DNA of 64,000 nucleotides from Fasciolopsis buskii (GCA_008360955.1 LUCM01005940.1:124001-188000), one strand, 5' to 3'; shown: positions 37,758 through 49,877, numbered from the stretch's first letter. Notes: generated from the sequence alone by a model not told the origin. Numbers and translations are program-made.

Positions 37758-37957
37758 TCTGTCCGTATGAGTGCACTAGGCAATGTCCAAGCAATATCAA
37801 TTTCATTTTAACTGGGGTCAGGTCTGCAGACCAAGCCCCAATGAATTGTGACATGAGACTGACAAAACAACAAATCTCCCTGTCAGCCATAACACCACCG
37901 GCAGTTCAGACGGTCAAATCAATAACACGAATTGCCCCAGATGGTCAGAACCCAAAT
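37758..37957 (+). CDS. Candidate internal exon, Cys-containing unknown protein
   Basis: A strong acceptor (TGTTTATAGTTTCTGTTTCAG) and an AAT|GTGAGA donor bound 66 open codons. The exon supplies two bases at entry and ends in phase 0. The peptide opens with a cysteine cluster (CPYECTRQCP), has one further Cys, then a Ser/Thr/Pro-rich polar stretch. That would suit an extracellular protein, but no domain is recognised. Signals at both ends make this one of the stronger isolated exons. Confidence 0.42.
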
Positions 37958-38202
37958 GTGAGATAACAAATACGACGAAAAATGCAGTGGTTTATCGTAA
38001 CGATTGCCTGTAACCAACTAATCAAAAGAGACGCAAGTTATGCTACTAGAATAGCACAGATGGAAGAGAAACGAGATCTTCAGTCATCGTATACACGAAC
38101 CATTTCCCGATTGACATATCGATAAGGTCAATTACTGTTTTCCCTAAAATCTGAGATTTAAAACCTAATAATTTTTAACTGGAATCTCATTTGAATCGTT
38201 AA

Positions 38203-38388
38203 GAGCGTGAATGGATGATAAGTCCACATAATGCTTTAGGCGAAATATCTTCATCCATCCGTACACGAGACGTATTACTGAGAAGAAAATCAGTATTTCT
38301 GGGCCTTGTGTCTCCTTGCCTGACCGACGAAAATCCTCCCACGAATCACCAAATGCTTCCTAAATGGACTTATCATCCATTCACGCTC
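38203..38388. repeat. Inverted-repeat (MITE-like) element
   Basis: A 24-bp perfect inverted repeat (38203-38226 and 38365-38388; GAGCGTGAATGGATGATAAG at the left end) encloses about 138 bp. Similarity between the arms goes on, with gaps, for another dozen bases. The interior contains a block starting CATCCATCC that recurs at 38.53 and 56.51 kb. No coding capacity. Confidence 0.7.
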
Positions 38389-38529
38389 CGAATGACTCAA
38401 ACGATTTTCAAGTGTGAAACGAAGAAAGGAGCGCACTAGTATACGGGTGGTTGGACAGAAGAATACCGCGTACGCATACATGAAGAGCGGTAATAACCGC
38501 GAAACCGGTCGTGTGCTTCCGAGCAAATT

Positions 38530-38582
38530 TCGTTCATCCATCCATGTGTACAACATACTACTGATAAGAAAAATTGACAATT
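38530..38582 (+). repeat. Dispersed repeat block, second copy
   Basis: TTCATCCATCCATGTGTACA followed by ACATACTACTGATAAGAAAA matches the interior of the 38.2-kb inverted repeat (38261-38312) with about three quarters identity by eye. Confidence 0.55.
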
Positions 38583-38639
38583 TTCACTTTTCTCAGAACC
38601 ACTGCCCATCTCCGGAAAACCCTTGTGTTTCTGAGTAAA

Positions 38640-39215
38640 TAATAGACATTTGTCCCGTCGTAATGTAGAAAACGATCACGTGACAGCAATTTCTGGTCCT
38701 AAATTAGAACTAGCTTCTCACATCCTTAAACTGCCTATGGATGGGTTGAATTGTCCAGTCACTAACAAAAAGCGAGAACAAATTGAGCAATATTTCTGGT
38801 GTCACACCCCAACTTTGAGGCCCATTTAGTTTACCATTTGTACTAACGCTTTTCCAGCACGTTTCCTTCATACCAAATAATTTTATGTATTTATGGATTT
38901 TAAATTTAATAATTAGGGTAAATTTTCAGATGAATCCAATCTGAAATACTCAATCAAAGTAATCCAGTTCAAAAGGGGTTTATTTGACTGAGTTGGGTAA
39001 ACTGCATCGATAATACATTCGTTATTTCTGTCATTATTTGGGCTGATCCCCCTTGTATCTGCACTTCCGTTTTCATAACTTCAATTAATTTCGATTAGTT
39101 ACCCACAGGTAATTGATATCGAGGGCACATCCCACAAAACGTTTACCGTCAGTTGTATGACGTTTAACTACACCGGAGTGTTAATTTGGCACAACCAAAA
39201 CTCATCGTCCGCTAA
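38640..39215. other. Intergenic or intronic sequence
   Basis: Nothing assignable seen. Confidence 0.45.
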
Positions 39216-39216
39216 C

Positions 39217-39398
39217 TGGCCGGCGGCGGTCAAACGGATAAGGTCCTGGCGTTTGTACGTGAAGGTCGCGGGTTCGAATCCTCCCACCGACGGCCAACTT
39301 CCACACTTGGCAACCCTCTGTTGGCCGCTGCCTCCTTCCTGAAAAATAATGTTATTTCAGTATAGAAAAGAAAGTAAAAGATTAAAGATATAAAAGAT
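39217..39398 (+). mobile_element. tRNA-derived SINE, copy 5
   Basis: Plus-strand copy with A-box-like CGGTCAAACGG, a perfect B-box GGTTCGAATCC at 39271-39281, the CTTCCTGAAAAATAATGTTA block (shortened by a small deletion) and an A-rich AAAGATTAAAGATATAAAAG tail. A second copy in the opposite orientation lies about 340 bp away. Confidence 0.82.
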
Positions 39399-39731
39399 TC
39401 TGGGCTCGGAATGTACGAAGAGGCGGATGCCACCGACAAAAAGCTACCTAACAAAGAAAAATGGTTTCTAGCGGCCAAGTACGATCGGGACGCGAGCAGT
39501 CACGGGGACGTTGGACGCTTCTGCTCCTCGGAAAGGAACTGAATTGAACTATGGTTGAATTTCAGCCACGGATTCCATATCAAACGGATTTGTTGGAAAT
39601 CAACCTTGCCAGTGCCAGTGCTTAGCTCGGTCTCTTTACGACATCGTATGTTATCACTTATCTACCGTTCACGATCTACCGGTTGCACAGACACTTCGGG
39701 GCGTGCTGATGTCTTTATCTTCTGCCTTCTT

Positions 39732-39842
39732 TATCAATGAAATAAAAACGTACATCATTTTTGGGAATGCGACCACGGCGAACACGTGGCCGCCGAGTGG
39801 ATTCAAACCCGCGACCTTCCCATCCAAACACCACGATCTACT
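39732..39842 (-). mobile_element. tRNA-derived SINE, copy 6 (degraded)
   Basis: Minus-strand copy with the tail (AATGAAATAAAAACGTACAT on the plus strand), the body block, and a B-box-like GGTTTGAATCC. About 30 bp of the body is missing compared with copy 2, and the 5' arm is degraded. Confidence 0.65.
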
Positions 39843-42800
39843 TCATTCTTGGTAGTAGTATTCACTCCTGAATGTTATTCCAGTAAGTTCTCTTCTTCCA
39901 GAACTGAATATTTACACCGTTATCCGAACTGAACAATTTCGCCAAGTGTTCTCAGGTGATTTGGCTAACGTATTTTAAAAGAGACATTGTTCGAATGTAT
40001 CATCTGTTTACCTATTGGTCGAAGGAGCTAAACGTAACCGGTTGTGAAAATAGATCGATGTTAATTACGACAAATCACGCACAAACGTGATCTTCAAATG
40101 TCCGGCCTCCGTCATGTTGTTTCGTCCCGAAATGAGTTTCGTTCGTTGTTTTGTCTAGTCATGCAGCACAATATGATCTAATTTTGTACCAACCTGCGCG
40201 TGGTCTGTCCCCGGACTGGGCTGTCCGTGAATGATGTCATTTGAGCGGACAGAAAGCTTGTTTTTTGCTTACCGGTAGAATGAATACCAAATTGGTCTTA
40301 TTGATAATTGACTGGGTCCATTTTCTGGAATAAGGCGGAACTTACTGAAATCATTTTGCGGCTCAACAATTACCAGCTTACTTTAATAACAAAAACCCAC
40401 ATTGCAATCGTTTAATAATACTACAAAAAATTACAATTAATAATCTCGTTTTTTTTCAAATGATATTGTGAGTGAGGTTTTGTTTTTGGTTGAAAAACTA
40501 TTCATCTTTTTTCTCCGATTAATTCACTCGCCCTTTTCGTGATTCCATTTTGACAAGCAAAGTTAATTCTGAGCACGGAATTCTGGGCTGTTATTCCACT
40601 ATTTGACGTGGTTGTATGAACTTCTTCGACGTTTCTTTTTGCTCATCCGGTTAAAAAACATGACATTTTTCAACGGCATCCTGGGCAACTGGATAAGGTT
40701 ATGATTTGTATGAGTTGGAAAGAAACTGGTCACGATGAGCTTGCATAAATGTCAGCTTGTGACACAGAAAACCCGGTCTGATTAATCCCGTTGAATAGGA
40801 GCACGCAATTTACTAAATCCGGCAAGTCAGATCGTTTCTATACGAAATGATTTACAAGCATAAAAATCATTATTGCTTGCTGTGAATTATCGCGTCGCAT
40901 ACATTGGTATATTTATATTTTGCTCATATATATGTATATTTACGGTAAAAGTATCAAATTGCTATCGTTATACGCAGATGTTTGTTCGCGAAGAGAAACA
41001 CTTTTCCGTCCACTGTTCTTAGCAAGTCTGAATGGTTCACTTTTGCAGTTTTGACATCGTTGGAACACTTTTCAAACCGATTCGAACCCAGGCCGAAATC
41101 GTTCAGATGCATGTGAAACGTATATGACATCCGGATGAAAAAGCATATCGTTGTCCCAAGTTCTGGTAAGGTGTCTATTAGTTAATCATTGGGTAATACG
41201 ATGACGGTTACCGTGCGCCAGTCTCCCACGTAAGCTGGGCCAAGTATTGAAACTCTGATGTGATCTCAATTGAACTGTCGAGGGAGACAATTTTGATATC
41301 ATTCTGGTGGTCGAAGAAGCATTTCTCAAAGTCCCCTTTAGTCAATGAGATCATGGTTCAACCGCTTCTCCCCCACAATTAATGAATGAAAATGTATTTT
41401 TAAGTAGTGAATGTTTTAGACAAGCCTTTGAGTTGAATAGACTAATCACGAACGACAATTCTTTTCTTCTCTCTCTGCCACCGGAGTATTCTAGCGAATG
41501 TGATCCATAAATGAAATATGCTATGAGAAGCGAACTTTATTTCTGGACCAAAATTATCTATTCCTAGAAAAATATCAATTACGTAGTCAACGTCCTCGTC
41601 TGGTACGATGTAAATAGTTCACTACGTAGTTGTGTCTGTGCTCCATACCCCAATCATACAGAAACGTCGAGCATGACCCGTGGTCAGTGCGAATGCGTAT
41701 TCGATCGTACAGATTATCGTTACTATTAGTGGTCTCAAACTGGTTAGAACATTGAATCCGGCTTCGGAGAGAGGTTGACAAGTTCTGCTCGTCTGTGGGT
41801 GTGCCCATTCAGTGATGACCTTATAAGGTGACAATTAGTAGTACATCAAGATCAAGTTTCTAGTGAAATTGGAGAACAAAATAGGTTCACCGAATCACCT
41901 AGCAAGCTAGACATATTTATCAATAAAATTGTTTATCAGATATTCGTTTTTTTCTGTTTATCCGTGTGAAAAAAGGTGTGCCCGGAAGTGAAATTGACGA
42001 GAACGAGAATGCTGATTGTGCAATACATCGGCATGGTTATTGATTTTACAATCTTTTGAGGAACGAATAAGTCTAGATTGTTAACGAGCCGTCGCGGTTG
42101 GGATTTTCATGCATTTCCACGAGGTACAAATTCGGACCGAGCACCTAATTGATCAGATGCACGGTTCAACGTTTATTGAGTTTCTGCTCTGCGTTTGGCT
42201 GGCAGTTACCGGAGACGCCACTTGTTTGGAGGTTGATCGCAAAGTGAATAGCCTCTGTTGGTCACATGTTGAAGGTAGTTTTCCAAATCGGGGAAAATTA
42301 GCGCTCCGAAAAAATGTTGAATACTTGAATAGTACAGAATGAAGGCCAGTGTTACGACTTATTAATTTGTCGTTTTAGTTTTTTCAACCGCTTTAAAAAT
42401 TTATTTAATTGGGGAATATTTCATAATCACCTACTGTGAATAGGCATAGCTATTGGTTTAGCTTCAGCAAATAAATGATTTTTTCTTCTTGACAAAAGTA
42501 GAGCTTGTGTTATTTAGTTCTGTACCACAAAAGAAATCTATATGTGTTTTGATTTACCTGACGTCTCCGAAGATAAAGTACTTCCAGCTTTCTGCGTGGA
42601 ACTACGGACCAAGTGGCGGTAACTATATTTGGTTGCTACGATAAAACTGACGTTGGAAGATTAAATCGAAGATATTTTCAACGGACGTCGGGACATATAG
42701 CGAATAGGTGAACCAAGCCGATGTTGGAGACACGACGGGCACTTAGCCTAATCGTAATCTTGCGTCATCAATAGCGAAAGATGTCCGCGAATGTCCAAAT

Positions 42801-45330
42801 AGTTGATTGGTTCCGTTTGATCCTTTGAACCGGTTTCATTACGTATGCGATTTCAAGATAATACAAGTACTTCTATTTGTCTTCGATTATTGCCTAGAGG
42901 CTGAGGGTGAGGGTACATGAAACATGCACAATTTGTGGGGCACCACACATGTAAACTGTCGAGGTCATTGGCGTGAACTGGTTGCCCAGTCTGAGTCACG
43001 TGAACACCGGGAATCGAGGAACTTACGGCCAAAGTGTTGGCGCATGTGGCCTTCATCGACATCTTTGACCAACCGGAAAACACGACTTTTCCTTCACTCA
43101 ATCCATGTTGGAATATCCGCTCGTACGTTCGCAAGGGATCTACTTCTTATGCAGTATGGATTAGCTTTGACGAGGCTGTAGCCAACTGGTTCTCGACGAT
43201 GTCAAAAGCCAATACTTTGCGGAAAATCTGTCGACCTGAGTACTGTCATTGCAAATTGCTACCGCTTATCGGACACACTTCTAGCTTCGTCAATGAGATG
43301 TAAGGGTGGGGGAAGTAGGTGAACGGAAATAGCTGCTTCACATGACACTAAAACACAATGAAGTGTCCAGTCAGCAAATCAAAACTGTGGCTGAAGATTT
43401 TCTTGGCTTGTTCTTCATCTGCTTACAGCAACTGAGAGTTCTGTCCCTATACGACTCCAATCCAGGCTAGAACGTTGCTTCTGTGATGTGAAAATGATCT
43501 TTTACAGGCTAAATCCGATGAAATTTCCGTAGGCATTCAGCTCCATATTATCGCATGACGTCTGATGGATGAGTCTCAGCTTGAATGAACTCATTCCCAG
43601 GAGATACTTGTCATTTCAACATGAACACGTAAAAGTTTCCATCCTAATTCCACTGGAAATGTTCCTCCAAAGGTTCCTTATACAAACGTCATTCCGAATC
43701 GAATTCGAGGGTGCTTAAAAAAAATCATAAAACCCATGTTAGGACTTTCTATCCACCATTTGGAAACATGATATAAAGTATGAATATAGAACTTTGCTGT
43801 TATAAAGAGCACAGCTTTGTCAATGTAAGTGATAATAGGGCAACATCGAGGCACTCACGGCAGACCTTTATCAGGGCAGTTTTAAATCACGTGACCGAGG
43901 CTGCATGACATTCCCGATTCATTTGATTGAATACTGCCTTGCGAAAACTCGCCCTTGGTAACCGTGACGTCGGCCTATTATTAATTCCACCGACAATGCC
44001 CCGAGTTCCTGACGAATACATATTACCACATGATAGTTTGCATGGTGCAACGCGTTTTCGATTCTTTCCGTGTACGCTTTCGGATGTGATATTTGAAGTT
44101 ATGTGTGCCTCATTGTAAAACTAGAGAATGGGATGGAGTGAAAAAAGTGTCATGGCTCCTTGCTGAGAGATAGGACTAGAATACACTAGAAGGAATTTGC
44201 ACTCGTGTAATAAATAGCGGCTGAGTTTCGCTGACAATTTTCTGAGCGTAAAATCGAATCCAAGCAAATTCGGCTAAAACATCTTGCAGTCGAGTCATTT
44301 TGCTGGAAAAGTTAACGCCCGTAAATGAACAAATCACTTCGTCTTTTGAAAACGAGACGACGTTAGTAGGTTACACCTAACACTGTAACATTCACGTATA
44401 TGTATATACATATATATATATATATATGTGCAAAGTTGTGCTCAGAGCACATGTCATCGTAACCATGACGAAGAAGGAGAATGTAGGGCGTGACAGAGGT
44501 AAAACGAACATTAGGTGGAGCGTTTGGCACTCTTCATCTCAAAGTCACCGCTTGTCCACCGAGATTTAAGCTTCGGCATGGGCTGGACACTACTCAGCTG
44601 ATCAAACGAAAATAGAGAATTCATTTGGAAGCACATGCCGATGAGTATGGTGGGTTGTGGTTAGTACACCTCCCGTAATCGGTTTAGGGGTCAGGATTTA
44701 GCCATCTTCCTGTGACCGAAAGCCAGAGAGCGGTAAGGTCACTTGAGAGTACCAACCGCTCCACCTTTATCCTAGCACTCCATTGGGAACGCCCTAGCCA
44801 AGACAAAGCATCGCGTAGAATTTTCTCAGAACAGCCATTTTGAGAGGCACGATTGAAACGCAGCACTGCAACAGGAGTTCAGGACAATTAGCCAACTCAA
44901 AGTTCGATACTTTCACTTCCTAACCTTGGTGAGGAACAGCATACTCCACTCTTTTTGTCCACCAAGCCTAATTGGTTGCATGTGGAAAGTTTGGTGGTTT
45001 ACTTTTCAAGATTTGTTGAATAGAAGTGAATGGAACCCATAACTCATGCTCATAAATTACACACAAAAATTCAAAAGCAGTGTGCACATAGCTGACTCAG
45101 ACTCCGGGTAGCATGTGGCCGCAATCGCAACACCTTTATTAGTTTGGTTGCGGTTCATTAATTCAGTTGAAATATTGGTTTTGCGCACATAGAGAGTTTA
45201 GTAAATCAGCGGGTCAACCGAAAATGGAATGTTACATGGGTCTACATTTTGAGGGACGTTTTGTCATAATCCTTGCTGTCAACGTCAAACTCACTCCCAC
45301 TTTCTCTAACCAGAAGGTTTTCGAGCACAG
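39843..45330. other. Intergenic or intronic sequence
   Basis: No assignable gene. A TA microsatellite lies at about 44396-44428. At about 42.85-43.30 kb open frames overlap on both strands. The minus frame has a good donor (GCC|GTAAGT, rc near 43020) but no acceptor. Around 44.64-44.89 kb the sequence is less AT-rich and could be transposon 5' sequence; no match is seen in this window. Confidence 0.45.
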
Positions 45331-45515
45331 CTTTTTATCTTCTGTCTTTGACTTTTTGAATGAAATATCAATGTACATCATTTTTCAGAAAGGGGGCCGC
45401 GGTCAGCAGAGGGCTGCCAAGTGTGCAAGACGGCCGGCGGTTGGAGGATTTGAACCCGCGACCTTCACGTGCAAACTTCACGACCTTATCCCTTTGACCA
45501 CCGCCGGCAATTTAC
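45331..45515 (-). mobile_element. tRNA-derived SINE, copy 7
   Basis: Minus-strand copy with an intact-looking head (rc of CCGCCGGC arm, A-box GGTCAAAGGG, B-box GGTTCAAATCC), the body block with TTCTGAAAAATGATGTACAT and an A-rich tail. It lies downstream of the stop codon of the minus-strand gene model, outside its exons. Confidence 0.8.
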
Positions 45516-45718
45516 GTGCCAAGGCGGAGATTGCCGGGGATATTCTGAATACAAACTACTCAAACAAACAGGGAAACAAAATCGGTTGACATCACCAGTT
45601 CGCTACTGGGCCAGCCAAGTTGTAGACATAGCGTTAGCACATGAAACGATTGACAAGTGCAAGAGAAATTTAGATAACAATAAATCGTAGATGACCACCA
45701 TTAAACTGGGCAAAAGTT

Positions 45719-45881
45719 TCAAGGCAGCCAACAGATTTTCCCGTCATCTTTCGGTCTCTCGTGGTCATTTTGGTGCTCTGTAGATATTGTTTGACGGCTA
45801 TTGTTTATCACTGGGTCGATTCCAGCTGTGATGAGGAGGTTCCGATCATGACATGTTGGGCACGGTAACGTGAAAACGTAT
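45719..45881 (-). CDS. CUB-like gene model, terminal exon
   Basis: A strong acceptor (AATATCTGTTATTCTTACAG) opens 53 codons and a TGA stop. One base completes the codon left by the exon at 45967-46024. The peptide is cysteine-containing (LPCPTCHDRNLL) and ends in a hydrophilic tail (NDHERPKDDGKICWLP). No AATAAA signal is evident just downstream. The preceding intron would be only 85 bp. Alternative: an old repeat-derived frame, since this part has no CUB features. Confidence 0.45.
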
Positions 45882-45966
45882 CTGTAAGAATAACAGATAT
45901 TGGAAATAATCAGGCTTTATTGAAAAACAAGGATAAATTTGCAACGAAGCGTACAGACTCAGAAAC

Positions 45967-46024
45967 CTGAATGGTCGTTGATGGTTGAATAAAAGTGAAG
46001 AATTTTGCCTAATAAATGCAGCAC
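45967..46024 (-). CDS. CUB-like gene model, short penultimate exon
   Basis: An acceptor AATTTGTTTCCATTTCAG and a CAG|GTTTCT donor bound 18 codons. Two bases complete the Gly left by 46631-46839, and two bases (AG) pass to the terminal exon. The frame continues open past the donor to a stop at 45846, so a longer last exon is an alternative. The donor is below average. Confidence 0.4.
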
Positions 46025-46630
46025 CTGAAATGGAAACAAATTGATCAATTACTCGTTCACACACTAGTGCATCAACGTTACTGCGATATATTCATGTGAC
46101 TAAGCTCGACAATTCAGACGTAATTTACCCTATGAAGGTACACTTGCACTAAAAATAGACATTTACTTCGCTCTAGACTTTGGCTTCTAAATTAAAGGAG
46201 ACAGCTGCTAAACGATCACGCAATGGCCAGGTTACAGTGTTATTTAACGAGGCTAACGACTTTAATTAAAAAAAACATCTATTACCATAGCCACTGTCTT
46301 TGTGGTTAATGGTAAGCATAAGATATATTTTATTTCATGAATCCACGAGAATAGATGTCAAGAATGAAATTACTTCAAATTTAGTGTCTATTTGTCGGTA
46401 GAAACAGGCACCGATTTATTGAACTAAACGATGGTCCTATTTGGCAGATGTTTAGCCCCGTAATGGAGTGAGCATTATTTATCAATCAACCAACCAGTTT
46501 AGGGGTCGATGTGCCAGATTAAATAATTTGCCTATTTTAAAGTATTATTCAGACTATTCACTGAACTCTTATATGCTAAGTGCTTCAATTATTCACTTGG
46601 AAGTGTGATAAACTATACCAGTTAACTCAC

Positions 46631-46839
46631 CTGCGTCTGTTTTAAGGATTGGATAACGGCAACTGGTTACTAAAGTAACACCAAACCCATTTCCTGGCCT
46701 TCTGTTTGATAACATAAATGTCCGGATTGGTTTAGCCTCAAGTTCTAAGCCAGTCGGGTTTGGGAACGTGACCGACGGTGAGTTGATTCTAGATTGTGCC
46801 TTTCGTGTTTGTGTCAAAATTTTGACCGATTGATCGCAT
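46631..46839 (-). CDS. CUB-like gene model, exon for second half of a CUB-like domain
   Basis: An acceptor after a CACTTCACTTCCC tract and a perfect donor CAG|GTGAGT bound 69 codons. The peptide starts CDQSVKIL, matching the Cys-x-Asp-x-Val strand of CUB domains. Later it reads RTFMLSNRRPGNGFG, matching the CUB signature F-x-S-x...GF near the domain end, then Cys. The usual Cys-Gly between them is missing. It takes one base from the exon at 48120-48283, with which it forms a continuous CUB-like fold, and passes one base on. Confidence 0.5.
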
Positions 46840-46902
46840 CTAATTTTCATCAACCGACGGAAGTGAAGTGTCGCTATGCGACCGCAGTTTTCAGTCGTTT
46901 CC

Positions 46903-47648
46903 TGTAATCTTTTGTGAGAACGATAATCGATCGTGCATACTGAAATGGATTAAACGAGCAAAACAAACGCAAAGGAATATTTATTACTTGGACCTATAAA
47001 CAAAGTGTTTTCCGCATACCAGCCTTACAAAAATTTGTTTCAAGTTTTGAAAATTCGTCTCCTTTGCTCATTTGCTTTACGTTTTTCTCTCCTGCTGGGT
47101 GAATGATCATGCGACTGGATGGATTAATTTAAATACAACAATTTATACGTCCCATGGGCTCAGTCCTGGAACTAAAGTACTTTCCTCGACCATGGAAATG
47201 TGTCCAACTGTAAATGTGCGCTATTTGAATCCGTCGTATTATTGGGATACCTCATTAAAAGATCTTATCACGTGATCATCTGGTCTTCTCGTCACACGTG
47301 TTCCGGTTGTTGTCAGAGTTTGTTTTCCATACAACCGCAGACAATACCTTGATGTTTATTGTCTAACTGGAACTATCTGAGTCACACTTCCGGTAGAAAA
47401 TCCAAAGAAATATTTAAGAGTATAGAAGAAAATCCACTTTCATTCGCTTACATAACATGTCATATAATGTTTTGGAACAAATAGCCGAATATCTAACTAG
47501 GGAACACGTAGATTTACATGAACGATTCGCACATGTCATTGAGTTAACTTTTTTTCTTACTGAATGAATTCACAAGCAGTAAATGATGTTTTATTGTTTA
47601 GAAGTTTTGTCTTGATGGCAACTCGTGATCACCAAGGCTTGATCGAAT

Positions 47649-47682
<34 letters not shown>

Positions 47683-48119
47683 CACACAGTTTAAAGTTAA
47701 AATACTTTGTCGCACGAAGGAATGAATGTACCTGTTTGATTCTGTCGATAATTTTGTACATGCTGCAATTTGCTCTGTCAGTTAGGGAAATCGGGGTGTT
47801 ATTTGGCCGCGTAAATCTGGTTTGGACAAACAGACCTGTCGTCGATGAGCATGGAGCTATGGTCGCTAGGGGACGCAGCTACCCATGCGCGTGACTGAGT
47901 CTGAAAACTGCAAACGAATGCAATTTTCTGATTACTGCATAGACAAACTAGAAAAACGACTCTATCCACGATCAGGTCGGGTCAGTTAAACTGTTTCCCG
48001 AGGTTAGTAAATCATAGCCAGGGACTGTCAAGCGGAAGACAGTGTTAGACTGAAAATAGCTCCCAAATTAACATAGTGAAAAAACAAAGAGCAATCCGAA
48101 ATGCTGCGATACTGCTTAC
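46903..48119. other. Presumed intron of the minus-strand gene
   Basis: AT-rich, with a (CA)n microsatellite at about 47649-47689 and no other assignable feature. Confidence 0.4.
47649..47689. repeat. (CA)n microsatellite
   Basis: About 20 CA units with one CG interruption. Confidence 0.95.
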
Positions 48120-48283
48120 TTCAATTTATTCAATGCGAAATAATCAAACTTCAAAAATGTGGATTTCGGAAACGTGAACTTCAAGTTCTGGTAACGGACC
48201 ACTTGGGCTATAAAGATGGTCAAGGGCAAATCCACGCTCTCGCCAGTGCCGGGAGTCCGGTTTGTGACAACTCCAGGAACAAA
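48120..48283 (-). CDS. CUB-like gene model, exon for first half of a CUB-like domain
   Basis: Fifty-four codons run from a GCGTCAG acceptor preceded by a T-rich tract to a GAA|GTAAGC donor. Entry is phase 0 and two bases are left. The peptide ends with alternating hydrophobic strands (LKFTFPKSTFLKFDYFALNK) that lead straight into the CD motif of 46631-46839, as in the L-x-F-x-x-F core of CUB domains. The frame is also open upstream to 48361, so the start is uncertain. Confidence 0.48.
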
Positions 48284-49199
48284 CTGACGCCATAAATCAA
48301 AAATGGAATTTCTCCCAAAGAAGACAGTGGTAAGGAAGTGAGCGGATAGTTGGAGGAACAAATATCGATGGTTGGTTCAAATTTTCTTACGATTATTTTG
48401 TCGACTGAGTAAGACTGTAGAGTAGGTTCTTGTTTTGTTCATTATCATGTAAGTAACGCATAAGCGTGATCCACATTGAACTCGTTCTTTTTATGCTAAG
48501 TCTGAAATTTGCTGGTTTGGTATGTGCCCATTGTGATACAAAACGGATGGATTGCAGTAACCAGGTGTACTAGAGTTGTGACGATTTTTTTGTGCTAAAT
48601 TGCCCAAAAAGGCGAATTCTATGAACCTTCAGTGAATGATGTCAGGAGATACGAATGACCGAAAGGACAGTACGGATTTCGAGGAGACTAGGATCACTAT
48701 TGACCAGTGATCAGTAAGTCTAGGCATATGGAATTCGCACAGCCAAAATAACGCACGGATTGGAATCCCCAACAAGCACGGGAGTGAACTTTACCATGGC
48801 TATGCAAGCGAAGACAATGCAAATACCAAAACAGTTAAAAGACAAGTTCTAGTGTTATTCACAACTAATGTATTTTTATAAAAAATGGGAAATAATCTGA
48901 ATTCGCAATAACACCAGAAGGACTTCGTGACTGTCTCTCAATAGGGTTCTCATTGGCCGGTTGTCTACTAGAAGCTGTACCCGACTGTACCACGTGACAT
49001 GCACGCAGGCTCATCATATTTATTCAACACGTTTACATTTAAGTGAGAACAAAATAGAAATATGTCGCATTAAGCGTCTCACAAACAAAAGCTCCTGTTT
49101 TAGTGCGAAAAATTGCAAACGATTTGACCGGTGGTGGTCAGCTAGACTAAGCATTCGTTACCTCAAAATATCAGTCATTCAAATTCCTGTTTTCTTCAC

Positions 49200-49453
49200 C
49201 GGAAATTCGCTGTCGTCAGCCCCTTCACCATATCACACCTAATGAGATCGGTTATGGTTACGTGGCAATTCAATTCTAGGCTGACGGCTGCTCGGCCGCT
49301 CCCCGTATGGCGAGCCCTAATACCTTCGAGGCACAACCTTTTCTGCGCCAAGCTGGTCATGAATGAAATAGATTCAGTCGGTCTGTCGACCATATTTGAC
49401 GGATTTTCGAGGTAAGTAACAAAGATTTCATCCTCCAGGTTTTGGTCACAGAA
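49200..49453 (-). CDS. CUB-like gene model, candidate exon
   Basis: Eighty-four codons enter in phase 0 after TATACACTGACTGCCCGTAG and end at CCG|GTGAAG with two bases left. Near the end it reads AAVSLELNCHVTITDLIRCD, a strand pattern then Cys-Asp like the other CUB-like segment. The exit phase does not fit 48120-48283, so one exon (taking one base, ending in phase 0) is missing from the model. The plus strand is also open here, with a perfect AG|GTAAGT at 49411, so strand choice is not certain. Confidence 0.38.
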
Positions 49454-49843
49454 CTACGGGCAGTCAGTGTATACCTTCATTGACAGGGACAATTCCCCAA
49501 GGGAATGTTTTCACTCTTTGTAAGCCACCCGGTTCTGGGTTATGTATCGATACGTCATGGTGACTTAGTCAATGCGAGAACAAACGAAATGCAGCATTAT
49601 TTTAAGTAACTCCAGTTCGAACAGTTTACACCGATGGCTGCCAACTCAATCACATCAGCACATTCATTAAACATTTGAAAGGAAGAAACACTAATTTCAG
49701 TGCATAAAGTTTCCTCATCCTATCGATCGGTTTGTGTGATTTTGTAGACTACTACAAATTCCTAGTAGCAAACTGTGCCAAACAGACTAATGAAAAACTA
49801 AAAAACCACGACTTCTTTTTTCTCTGTTTAACAGTCTTCTACA

Positions 49844-49877
49844 TCATCATCATCCTCATCATCATCATCATCATCGT
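49844..49877. repeat. (ATC)n microsatellite
   Basis: About eleven ATC/CTC triplets, equivalent to (GAT)n on the minus strand. It could be a scrap of an RTE 3' tail, but only the repeat itself is convincing. Confidence 0.85.

Noticed and set aside
42853..43134. Minus-strand exon with a GCC|GTAAGT donor
   Set aside because: A stop lies shortly upstream and no pyrimidine-rich acceptor is in frame.
49145..49411. Plus-strand exon ending at AG|GTAAGT
   Set aside because: No good acceptor in frame; the minus strand over the same bases has both signals and a CUB-like pattern.
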